Shown piece by piece: positions 43,413 to 51,484 of a DNA stretch of 64,000 nt. How positions within the stretch are numbered: position 1 is the stretch's first letter; every line of letters begins with the position of its first letter. Under the pieces are notes generated by a model. The model searched no databases, was not told the origin of the DNA, and was given only the letters and a program-made list of their open reading frames with translations. This DNA comes from Flavobacterium flavigenum (lineage in GTDB: Bacteria > Bacteroidota > Bacteroidia > Flavobacteriales > Flavobacteriaceae), in contig NZ_CP114285.2 in NCBI RefSeq assembly GCF_027111255.2, positions 3,224,001 through 3,288,000 on the forward strand. The letters are read 5' to 3'. The position numbers were made by a program, and so were the translations under genes.

Positions 43413-45434
43413 TTATAGTATTGGAATATTTAAAATTACGATACAGCCAGGTCCTTCATCTGCATTGCGTTCCCGAACCTCAAATCCTGCATACGGATTT
43501 TCTTTCTGCATTTTGCTTAATCTCTCATCTGTAATTTTGGTAGACAAAGATTCGTGATTGTCTTTTAGTTTCAGTTTTCGGGAAGCCGCTAAACCGATTC
43601 CGTTATCTTTAATGGTACAGATCAGGTTTTTTTCATCTGTATGTTGTGTAAAATGAATGGTAATCAAACCTTTAATCTCTTTTACCTGCGGTTTCAGTCC
43701 ATGTTCAACGGCATTTTCTATAAAAGGCTGGATCAATAATGGTGGTATAAGAACATCGGTTTCAACCGTTTCATCACATTCAATGAGATATTCAAAACCA
43801 TTATTAATACGCAATTGCTGCAGTTCGATATAATTTTTTAGAGTATTGATTTCTTCGTCCAGCGCAATGGTTTCTTTGCGTGATTGTTCTAAAACCTGAC
43901 GCGTTAGTTTCGCAAATTTATTCAGATAAGAAACGGCTGGAAGCGTATCTTTTTGCAGAATCATGCTCTGGATATTCCCCAAAGCATTAAAAATAAAATG
44001 CGGGTCCATTTGAGAACGCAGCAATCTTCTTTCCATAGCAAGACGTGCAGAGAGATTTTCTATCGTTTCCTTTTCCATCAACTGTACTTTAAGTTCAGTA
44101 TTGGCCTGTTCTTGTTTCAGGAAATCTTCACGCTTTTGGTAATAACGCTGACGATAATAATAGGAACGAAACATAAATACTAATCCAATCAGTAAAACAC
44201 CGGCAATTCCGTAACCCAATAATTTGTTTTTTTGTACGAGCTCGTTTTCGAGTTCCAGTTGTTTGATGCGCTCTATTTTTTTTGAAGATTCATAACGTAC
44301 ATCAGCATTTTGCAATACTTTTTGAGCAGATTCATCATATTTTAACTCATTGTATTTAACATATTCTGCATCATAATTGTAGTAAGCCTCAAAATCTTTT
44401 CGCTTCGCCGCAACATCTTTGAGGGAATTGTAAAAAGCAGCTAAAAGATAATTATCTGTATAAGGAAGGCTTTTTTGGTATTTTATTCCTTCAATAAATA
44501 ACAATTCAGCTTTGGCATAATCACCTTTTTCTGTAAAATAAAACCCCTTAAGCCCTATGGCACTTCGGTAAATGATTCTGATATTGTATTGTTTCGCAAT
44601 AGCAGTTGCTTTTTCCAGGTTTTTCAAAAATGCTTTTTCATCAATAGGTTTTGGCCCTTTCGAATAAAGGTCGGCCAGATTGATATACGCAATTCCCATA
44701 TTGCTTTTACTTACTATTGAGCTGGCATGTTTTTCAGCAAAATCAACCGTTTCCTTAAAAAAAGTTATTGCTTTCTGCCATTCGGCACTGTCTGAAGTTT
44801 CAAGATTATCAGTTAAGTAGCTTCCAAAAGCAAGGCGGGCGTGCAGTATACTTTCAGCATCACCGGCTTTAGCAGCATGATATAAAGCTTCCCTGGCATA
44901 TTTTTCGACTTTAGCTGGTGACGCCGGATAAAAAAGATAGGATATATCGGCAGCAATTTTAGAACACTGATCATAAGCCTGTGCTTTTGCAAAAAGCTTA
45001 TAGGAAGCCAAAAGATATTTTAATGCTTGCGGTTTCTCATCAATATAGGATTTTAATGATCCCATAGCGAGGAATGCATATGCTTTCGGCCTTATTTTAT
45101 TGGTTTTGCCTGATAAATAATAGGCACTGTCGGCATAATGCGAAAATTGTTTTAAATGCAATAACCGTTTTTGGGTTAAAGCTAAATACGAATAGCTAAT
45201 AATCTTGTCATCAATACTGTTTTTCCTTTTTGCCTGATCTAATGCCAGCTGCTGCATTTTTTTGCAGGAAGCAGTATCCAGGAAACGTTTAGAATATCCA
45301 TAAGCAGCCAGATTTTCTGTAGCAGAAGCTTTTTGCGCATGGACTGAAATTCCAAAAAAAACAAATAACAACAGGAAAAAAATGCATTTTAAATAGTCGT
45401 TTTTTAAAGGCAAAATTATTGAATTAAAGTGCAT
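43413..45434 (-). CDS. LytS-type sensor histidine kinase with N-terminal TPR domain
   Basis: About 673 aa from ATG 45434; an earlier ATG at 45464 is possible. After a signal or anchor segment (YLKCIFFLLLFVFFGISVHA) come helical TPR-like repeats in the periplasm to about residue 385. One membrane helix follows (LGYGIAGVLLIGLVFMF), then a coiled coil, and the His_kinase domain with phospho-acceptor H479 in DPHFIFNALG. The HATPase region contains IENAVEHGLKP and IKDNGIGLAASRK. This TPR-TM-HisKA plan is common in Bacteroidota. It is coupled to the LytTR regulator at 42668. Confidence 0.92.
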   Translation of the reverse strand: MHFNSIILPLKNDYLKCIFFLLLFVFFGISVHAQKASATENLAAYGYSKRFLDTASCKKMQQLALDQAKRKNSIDDKIISYSYLALTQKRLLHLKQFSHYADSAYYLSGKTNKIRPKAYAFLAMGSLKSYIDEKPQALKYLLASYKLFAKAQAYDQCSKIAADISYLFYPASPAKVEKYAREALYHAAKAGDAESILHARLAFGSYLTDNLETSDSAEWQKAITFFKETVDFAEKHASSIVSKSNMGIAYINLADLYSKGPKPIDEKAFLKNLEKATAIAKQYNIRIIYRSAIGLKGFYFTEKGDYAKAELLFIEGIKYQKSLPYTDNYLLAAFYNSLKDVAAKRKDFEAYYNYDAEYVKYNELKYDESAQKVLQNADVRYESSKKIERIKQLELENELVQKNKLLGYGIAGVLLIGLVFMFRSYYYRQRYYQKREDFLKQEQANTELKVQLMEKETIENLSARLAMERRLLRSQMDPHFIFNALGNIQSMILQKDTLPAVSYLNKFAKLTRQVLEQSRKETIALDEEINTLKNYIELQQLRINNGFEYLIECDETVETDVLIPPLLIQPFIENAVEHGLKPQVKEIKGLITIHFTQHTDEKNLICTIKDNGIGLAASRKLKLKDNHESLSTKITDERLSKMQKENPYAGFEVRERNADEGPGCIVILNIPIL

Positions 45435-45669
45435 AGATATCGATATTACTGAAGCAAAGTACAAATTGTCTGATTACCGACCAAACATTTTCAGACTGAA
45501 AAATTAATTTGTAAACAGGGTCCTAAATCAACTCTAAAGCTTGGTTTTACTTATACACTGTAACTCTGACCAAATAAAAATCTAACCCAGCCATATACCA
45601 ATTCCGAATTGTTCTAAGGCTTAGTAAATAGTAATCTTGCTATAAATATTTTTTAAATAAATCTAAATT

Positions 45670-46137
45670 ATGAATAAGAAAAAACTTGCATTAATACTGG
45701 TGGTATTTTGTTTTTTGACCACATTGAGTTACGGACAACAGGAAGAAAAACGTGTTAAAATAGAAATTACGGTAAAGGACGGAAATAAAACTATTGTAGC
45801 GCCGGTTCGTTCTGCTACGTTTTCTTTTACAACTTCAACAAATAACGTCACAGCAACTGACGGTACTGAAAAAAAGGAGCAGACCAAGAATTATTATTTC
45901 TCGATAGATTTTGAAAAGCAGAATATTGCTTTATTAAAAGCTTTTATGACCAATAAAAACGGGCTTGATGGGTACATCACAATGGTAGATTCTTACGGTA
46001 AAATGCCTTCCAGAAAATTAGAATTTACAAAAGCGAACATAGATTCTTTAAGTGATCAATTAACTGCGGATTATACCAGCTCGTATATGTCCATAATATG
46101 TGCTACACTAATTATTGACGGGGTAAAAGTTGAATAA
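45670..46137 (+). CDS. Secreted protein resembling Hcp/TssD tube proteins
   Basis: 155 aa with a signal peptide (MNKKKLALILVVFCFLTTLSYG). The mature part has the pattern of Bacteroidota TssD tube subunits: a first strand VKIEITVKDG, then FSIDFEKQNIALLKAFMTN, a short loop, GYITMVDSYGKMPSRKLEFTKANI, and a final paired strand SSYMSIICATLIIDGVKV. TssD is normally cytosolic without a signal peptide, so export would be unusual. The similarity is from reading by eye, not by search; an unrelated beta-barrel is possible. It heads a four-gene operon with two membrane proteins and a lipoprotein. Confidence 0.5.
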   Translation: MNKKKLALILVVFCFLTTLSYGQQEEKRVKIEITVKDGNKTIVAPVRSATFSFTTSTNNVTATDGTEKKEQTKNYYFSIDFEKQNIALLKAFMTNKNGLDGYITMVDSYGKMPSRKLEFTKANIDSLSDQLTADYTSSYMSIICATLIIDGVKVE

Positions 46138-46139
46138 TT

Positions 46140-46607
46140 ATGGAAGCATTACAAAAATTCACAAAAAACGGAAACCAGTATGTCATGAAAAGACAATACG
46201 GTTTTGGTCTTATTGTAGTTTTCGGAATGGCAGCATTTGCTTTTGCAGGCGTATTGATCAGTAACACAGCGATGATCTGGATTTTTGGAATTTTGACTGT
46301 TTTATGCCTGATTTCGGTTTTTATAAATCACGTCGTAATTGACATGGGTCAAAGAGAAATCCTCATCAAAAATGCCCTGATTATTCCGCCTGTTCGGATT
46401 CCGCTGAGTGATTTTATCAATTTTGAAGTTGTACGGACCACTCAGTATTTCATCACTATAAATGTTTCTTTGAATTTGTATTATATGAAAAACGGAAAAG
46501 AACAATGCAGCGGTATCGCACAGGGATTTACAGCCAGATCGATGCAAAATTTACTTAACGAAATTCATGAAATTATAAATACAGATGAACATTCAGGAAA
46601 AATATAA
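46140..46607 (+). CDS. Membrane protein with PH-like cytoplasmic domain
   Basis: 155 aa with two adjacent helices (FGLIVVFGMAAFAFAGVLI, MIWIFGILTVLCLISVFI), then a beta-rich domain (VIDMGQREILIKNALIIPPVRIPLSDFINFEVV) like bacterial PH-type membrane proteins, ending in a helix (SMQNLLNEIHEII). It starts two bases after the TssD-like gene. Function unknown. Its tail overlaps the next gene by 23 bases. Confidence 0.68.
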   Translation: MEALQKFTKNGNQYVMKRQYGFGLIVVFGMAAFAFAGVLISNTAMIWIFGILTVLCLISVFINHVVIDMGQREILIKNALIIPPVRIPLSDFINFEVVRTTQYFITINVSLNLYYMKNGKEQCSGIAQGFTARSMQNLLNEIHEIINTDEHSGKI

Positions 46608-47106
46608 TATTGAAGAAACACTCCATACTTTTTCTTTATGTCCCAAAAAACCATCGCTTTCCTTGTCGTGGTGGTTTTTAGCAGGAATTATTGTGGGAAT
46701 TGTTATTTTATTTCTTTTTGATCATCGTCTTGATGAAGCTATGCGATGGGCAATTTACATCTTAATGGGTTATTTTGTCCTGCACAGTGTGTATGATATA
46801 CAAATAGGGAGTAAAATACGGTATACTTTTGATGCCAAAGAAAATGCGGTTTTTAAGAGCAGTCCGTTACGGGCTAAAAGAAAAATCATGAAACTGGAAG
46901 AGATCGTAATTTTTGTACACTCCGAAATGGGAAGCTGGTATTACGCATTAGGTGCACAAAAAAGTCAGTTTATAAAAAGTTATATCATAAGCGAAAGTTT
47001 TAGTTCAGGTAAAAAAAGCGAAATAAAACAGCATGCTTATGAAAATTTTGTTTTGATGAAAATAGATAAATTGCAGGCTTCAGTCATAAAAAAGCAGGAT
47101 GCTTAA
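46585..47106 (+). CDS. Membrane protein, relative of 46140
   Basis: 173 aa with the same plan as the preceding gene: two helices (SWWFLAGIIVGIVILFLF, AMRWAIYILMGYFVLHSVY), then a beta-rich domain (SKIRYTFDAKENAVFKSSPLRAKRKIMKLEEIVIFV). It could be a diverged duplicate. Its start lies inside the previous gene (23-base overlap) and its end overlaps the frame opened at 47099 for the next gene, so the four genes form a tight operon. Function unknown. Confidence 0.68.
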   Translation: MNIQEKYNIEETLHTFSLCPKKPSLSLSWWFLAGIIVGIVILFLFDHRLDEAMRWAIYILMGYFVLHSVYDIQIGSKIRYTFDAKENAVFKSSPLRAKRKIMKLEEIVIFVHSEMGSWYYALGAQKSQFIKSYIISESFSSGKKSEIKQHAYENFVLMKIDKLQASVIKKQDA

Positions 47107-47119
47107 AAACTATAATAAC

Positions 47120-47662
47120 ATGAAACTTAAAATTATTTTTGCTCTTTTTTTGTCGGCTATTATTTCGTCCTGTAATTTGTTAAATGATAGCCCGGATCAG
47201 ATATTTCAAGTCATTGGCCTCAATGCGAATAAAATTCCCAGAAGTTTTGAACAGGTTTTCAAAGAACTGCGCCAGCATAAGGCAAACGGAAACCTGCAGG
47301 TTCCGACAGCGGATAATAAATCAATGCGTCCTGGCACATGTGTGGAGTCTATAAAATATTGGTATGGCAATACATTTAAAGAAGATATCAAAAAAATCAA
47401 AAAGCTAAAGGTGGAGGAAGAGGCCAAACCTATCGTAAAAGCTGCTTTAGATTTGTTTGAATATGCCGATGAAATACAAAAAACAGATTTTGTAATAATC
47501 GCTAAAATGATTGACGAGGGAAAAAGTGACAAAGAGATAGATACTGCCAGCAGAAAACTAGACGATACCAAAGGTATTTTGCTCGATAAAAAATATGAAA
47601 GCGTCATGAAGCTTTTGTTGCCTTACGCTGATAAAAACGGTGTTGAATATAAGACGTTTTAG
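47120..47662 (+). CDS. Lipoprotein, last gene of the TssD-like operon
   Basis: 180 aa from ATG 47120 (MKLKIIFALFLSAIISSC), with a lipobox ending in Cys18; an ATG at 47099 would prefix the signal with seven polar residues and is less likely. The mature protein is helical and charged (RSFEQVFKELRQHKANGN, VKAALDLFEYADEIQ, KYESVMKLLLPYADKNG). A single extra Cys (PGTCVESIKYWYG) is present. Function unknown. A terminator follows 9 bases later. Confidence 0.7.
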   Translation: MKLKIIFALFLSAIISSCNLLNDSPDQIFQVIGLNANKIPRSFEQVFKELRQHKANGNLQVPTADNKSMRPGTCVESIKYWYGNTFKEDIKKIKKLKVEEEAKPIVKAALDLFEYADEIQKTDFVIIAKMIDEGKSDKEIDTASRKLDDTKGILLDKKYESVMKLLLPYADKNGVEYKTF

Positions 47663-47670
47663 TATTAATA

Positions 47671-47702
47671 AAAAATCCCTTTTGAAAGCCAAAGGGATTT
47701 TT
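47671..47702. terminator. Bidirectional terminator
   Basis: 12-bp stem (AAAAATCCCTTT 47671-47682 with AAAGGGATTTTT 47691-47702), with A- and T-runs giving U-tails on both strands. It separates the convergent TssD-like operon and hflX. Confidence 0.88.
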
Positions 47703-47724
47703 TGTATTTAATTTTTTCAGAGAT

Positions 47725-48954
47725 TTATTCCTCTTCCTTCTCAACTGCATCCTTATAATCCGGATACAGGAATTTATTATAAGGAAATCTGGTAATGTGA
47801 ATCTGGCGGACCGCTTCATACACGATTTCTCTGAATTCTTCGAAGTTTTCTTTTTGAGTTGCAGATATAAATAAAGCTTTATCCTGACCTACATTACTCA
47901 TCCAGGTTTGTTTCCATTCGTCAAGCGTGTAATGTCTTCTGGTTTTTTCAGTAATCAGATCATCTTCGTCAATGGTCAGATGTTTGTAGGCATCAATTTT
48001 ATTAAAAACCATAATTGTTGGTTTGTCATTACTCTTGATTTCCAACAAGGTCTGATTTACAGATTCGATATGGTCTTCAAAATCCGGGTGCGAAATATCT
48101 ACGACATGTAATAATAAATCGGCTTCGCGAACTTCATCAAGCGTACTTTTAAAAGAATCTACCAGTTGAGTTGGCAGTTTTCGAATAAAACCTACAGTGT
48201 CCGAAAGCAAAAAAGGAAGGTTTTTAATCACCACTTTTCGTACTGTAGTGTCTAGAGTTGCGAATAGTTTATTTTCGACAAAAACATCACTTTTTCCAAT
48301 CGCATTCATCAAAGTTGATTTTCCCACATTCGTATAACCAACTAAGGCAACCCGTACCATAGCGCCGCGATTGCTGCGCTGAATACTCATTTGTTTATCA
48401 ATGGTTTTGATTTTATCTTTCAGCAATGAAATACGGTCACGAACGATACGCCTGTCGGTTTCAATCTCTGTTTCTCCAGGACCACGCATACCAATACCTC
48501 CTTTTTGACGCTCAAGGTGTGTCCACAAACCTGAAAGTCTTGGCAATAAATATTGGCACTGCGCCAGTTCAACCTGAGTTCTTGCATAGGATGTTTCGGC
48601 TCTTTGCGCAAAAATATCCAGAATTAAATTCGTTCTGTCAAGGATTTTGCAGTCAATAATTCGTGAAATATTCTTTTGCTGTGAAGGAGTTAATTCATCA
48701 TCAAAAATAACAGTCGATATGGCATTTTCTTTTACAAAAAGATTGATTTCATCTATTTTTCCCGTACCCACAAAAGTCTTAGGGTTTGGTCGTTCCATTT
48801 TTTGCGAAAAGCGTTTAATCACTTCTCCGCCGGCCGTAAAAGTTAAAAACTCCAGTTCGTCCAGATATTCTTGTAGTTTCTCTTCATTTTGATTTTGAGT
48901 CACAATACCAACAATGGCTGTTCTTTCAAAATTTATTATTTCTTTTTCTAACAT
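47725..48954 (-). CDS. hflX: Ribosome-associated GTPase HflX
   Basis: 409 aa. Splits or rescues stalled ribosomes under stress. The N-terminal HflX domain has NPKTFVGTGKI and GMRGPGETEIETDRR. The GTPase has G1 GYTNVGKSTLMNA, G3 DTVGFIRKLP with QLVDSFKSTLDEV, G4 FNKID and a G5 ISAT segment. Length fits the family. Monocistronic, preceded by a short AT-rich gap and followed by a bidirectional terminator. Confidence 0.96.
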   Translation of the reverse strand: MLEKEIINFERTAIVGIVTQNQNEEKLQEYLDELEFLTFTAGGEVIKRFSQKMERPNPKTFVGTGKIDEINLFVKENAISTVIFDDELTPSQQKNISRIIDCKILDRTNLILDIFAQRAETSYARTQVELAQCQYLLPRLSGLWTHLERQKGGIGMRGPGETEIETDRRIVRDRISLLKDKIKTIDKQMSIQRSNRGAMVRVALVGYTNVGKSTLMNAIGKSDVFVENKLFATLDTTVRKVVIKNLPFLLSDTVGFIRKLPTQLVDSFKSTLDEVREADLLLHVVDISHPDFEDHIESVNQTLLEIKSNDKPTIMVFNKIDAYKHLTIDEDDLITEKTRRHYTLDEWKQTWMSNVGQDKALFISATQKENFEEFREIVYEAVRQIHITRFPYNKFLYPDYKDAVEKEEE

Positions 48955-49055
48955 AGCTTGGAATAAGCTGCAAATTTAATGATTTGTAAATAGAATACTT
49001 ATAGAATTTAGTTTTTAAGTTCTATTTAAGAAATTGTTATAGTCTGTAAAAAATA

Positions 49056-49091
49056 AAAACCATTTAGAAATTTACTTTTCTAAATGGTTTT
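49056..49091 (-). terminator. Terminator of the secreted-protein gene at 49116
   Basis: Perfect 15-bp stem (AAAACCATTTAGAAA 49056-49070 with TTTCTAAATGGTTTT 49077-49091), followed on the minus strand by a U-rich tail. Confidence 0.88.
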
Positions 49092-49115
49092 AAAGGATAT
49101 CAGAGAATAGGGTTT

Positions 49116-49979
49116 TTATTCGTAAATAAAAGTTTTCTCCGTTTTTACAATTCCGTTTTCTTCAATTTGAGAGCACGATATCGGGAAATTCAGTTTGTTG
49201 TATTTGTACTTTCTGCTTACAGCGACCAACGCTGTTGAAGTAGGACTAAAGTTAACTTCATTATTATACGATATAGATTCGAAGCTAAATTCATTTTCAT
49301 GATACGAAATCATGGGTACAATAATTTTGTAATTATCGCCAAATAAATTCTGGACGATTAACTGATCTACCGATTTTTTATCATCAAAAGTATAGGTTTT
49401 GGATATTTTGTCTCCTACCAAACCTTTGTGTTTTGATACATTGTCGTTCACATACACATATTCAATTTTACCGATAATGGCTTTGTTTCTGTCACGTGAG
49501 GTACGTCTGACGATAATACCGTTCTCAACAATATATTCAATATCTTCAAGCACATTCTGATGGTTGGTACTTTTCTTTGTTATGGCTTTAATCCTTGCTC
49601 CATCGTAATTAAAAGTAACCGTTTTGGTTATATAATCATTACCTTCATGATACTTATTTACAAATTTTGTAATGTTGTTGTCTGCGTCATAAGTATAATT
49701 GGTAACTTCTTTCCAGTCACTTCCTATCTTATCTTTTACAGTCATATCCAGTAATCCGTTTTTGTTATAAAAGAATTTCTGAATAACATCTGAGGTAGTG
49801 ATGGTTTCGATTTTTCCATCTTTAAAAACAACCGTTTTGTTTACAATTTCACCGTCTTTAGAATTTTGATAATTTGTTTTTACGATGTTAATCTGTTTCA
49901 ATCGAACCGGATTGTCCTGACTGTGCAGCAAACCGGTAGAAACCATTGCAAGAATGGCTAGCAGGTAAATTTTTTTCAT
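49116..49979 (-). CDS. Secreted protein with YD-like beta repeats
   Basis: 287 aa from ATG 49979 (MKKIYLLAILAMVSTGLLHSQ, a signal peptide); the frame continues 18 codons upstream, but that would bury the signal. The mature protein is a run of short antiparallel pairs (VVFKDGKIETI, FFYNKNGLLDMTV, NYTYDADNNITKFVNKY, VTFNYDGARIKAIT), each resembling an RHS/YD unit. Such repeats build open beta-sheets in wall-associated proteins. No active-site pattern. Monocistronic, ending with its own terminator. Confidence 0.7.
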   Translation of the reverse strand: MKKIYLLAILAMVSTGLLHSQDNPVRLKQINIVKTNYQNSKDGEIVNKTVVFKDGKIETITTSDVIQKFFYNKNGLLDMTVKDKIGSDWKEVTNYTYDADNNITKFVNKYHEGNDYITKTVTFNYDGARIKAITKKSTNHQNVLEDIEYIVENGIIVRRTSRDRNKAIIGKIEYVYVNDNVSKHKGLVGDKISKTYTFDDKKSVDQLIVQNLFGDNYKIIVPMISYHENEFSFESISYNNEVNFSPTSTALVAVSRKYKYNKLNFPISCSQIEENGIVKTEKTFIYE

Positions 49980-50115
49980 AAGAAGTTTTAATTTGGGATG
50001 ACCAAAATACAAAATTCTATTAAATTTTAACAATCAAACAACTGAAAAACACAATAATTAGATTTTTATTACCATTTTATTATTGTAAGTCATTGGATTA
50101 TATTGTTTTCGAAAC

Positions 50116-51465
50116 TTATTTTTCTCCAAACATTTTTACATCATCAACCATAAATGCTCCATTAAGAGTTTTATCTTTTCCTGATCCGGTATATTTAAAT
50201 GCAATATTGACATTTCCTGAATAAGCAGATAGGTCAATTCCTCCTGAACTAATAAACTGGCGTGTTGGCGTAGAAAGTGATGCTATTTTGGCATTTAATT
50301 TTATCCAGGTGGCTTTATCTACTTCTGATCCGTCAAAATTAGTTGAGATATAAACTTCTAAACCATTCAAAGGCGAATCAACTTTTAAGTCATGTTGCGC
50401 ACTTCTAAAAGAAAATACCGTATTTTTATAATTCGTCAAATTAATTTTCGGGGTTATAAGCCAGGCAACATTCTCTGCTGCTGTCGTGCTGGTGGTATTA
50501 AACTCGGCATATCCGTTTCCGGCAGTAACCATAGTTCTCCATAATTTTGAAGCTTTCTCTACAATATTGCTCCAGTCTGGTAATGCGAAATTGACATTAT
50601 TTGTAACCGTTTGAAAATCTTCAGTAAAAAACGGAACATTACTTTTTCCATCCATGACGACATCTTTTTCAGAGCGGACCATTAACTGATAATCGGAACC
50701 ATATTTGGTTAAAATTCCGCGCACTTTTCCGCTTCCCTCCGGAACTAAATGGGTCGAAAAATCGGCAAAACTGCTCGTCCTGAAAATAATCTGATTTCCG
50801 GATTTGTCTCTTAATCCCCAATTCGTAGATCCTCCAACATTATTAGCTTCTTCAAAATAATGACGGCCAATAGCCGCTTCCAAAAACTGGACATCTGATA
50901 ATTCTATAAGTGTGTTGAGCTTACTGTCCTCCAAAGCTTCTTCAATAGAAATTGAATTCACTAATTCATCTTCATTCATTATCGTACATGATGCATGTAA
51001 TACATTTTTATAATCATTTTGCGAAATTCTTCCAACAGATGCTGTTCCCGAACTGCCTTCATATAAACTTCCAATCCGCATTCCGCCGTAAAATAAATCG
51101 GTAAACTGATCTTTTAATTTTATATAGACTTTATTTCCAATACGGTAATCAATGTAAGTATTTGTCGCATCCACAGCAACACTAAAACCTACAGACGGTT
51201 TGGTTTCTGTTGCTAAAGTCTGAAGATACAGGATTTTGAAAAAATTTCCGTTTTCGTCGCTTGAAACTACATACGCTTCAATTACATCATCATAAACATA
51301 TTTTGTAGCGGTAATTGTAGCGGTTTTAAGGACATCATGAACTGTTCTGTTCACCGTAAAATCAGGTTGTGTGCATTCTAATTTTGGAACAGCCACATCT
51401 TCACTGCAATTGCAAAAAAGCAATACAAATACTATCGAAATAAGGTTTTTATAGTTGTTTTTCAT
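50116..51465 (-). CDS. DUF5689 lipoprotein, partner of the TonB receptor
   Basis: 449 aa with lipoprotein signal (FVLLFCNC, Cys at 20), so it is surface-exposed or periplasmic and anchored. Residues about 30-265 match DUF5689 (AYVVSSDENGNFFKILYLQ, GNKVYIKLKDQ, RGILTKYGSDYQLMVRSEKDV). Residues about 275-449 form a jelly-roll of the choice-of-anchor type (FFTEDFQTV, AWLITPKINL, GAFMVDDVKMFGE). It follows the TonB receptor by 19 bases. Analogy with SusCD-like pairs suggests ligand capture at the cell surface; the ligand is unknown. Confidence 0.87.
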   Translation of the reverse strand: MKNNYKNLISIVFVLLFCNCSEDVAVPKLECTQPDFTVNRTVHDVLKTATITATKYVYDDVIEAYVVSSDENGNFFKILYLQTLATETKPSVGFSVAVDATNTYIDYRIGNKVYIKLKDQFTDLFYGGMRIGSLYEGSSGTASVGRISQNDYKNVLHASCTIMNEDELVNSISIEEALEDSKLNTLIELSDVQFLEAAIGRHYFEEANNVGGSTNWGLRDKSGNQIIFRTSSFADFSTHLVPEGSGKVRGILTKYGSDYQLMVRSEKDVVMDGKSNVPFFTEDFQTVTNNVNFALPDWSNIVEKASKLWRTMVTAGNGYAEFNTTSTTAAENVAWLITPKINLTNYKNTVFSFRSAQHDLKVDSPLNGLEVYISTNFDGSEVDKATWIKLNAKIASLSTPTRQFISSGGIDLSAYSGNVNIAFKYTGSGKDKTLNGAFMVDDVKMFGEK

Positions 51466-51484
51466 TTGGAAAAAGTTTTTTTAA

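Noticed and set aside
47604..47819. 71-aa minus-strand frame over the hflX end
   Set aside because: It is an alternative frame of hflX and the terminator region.
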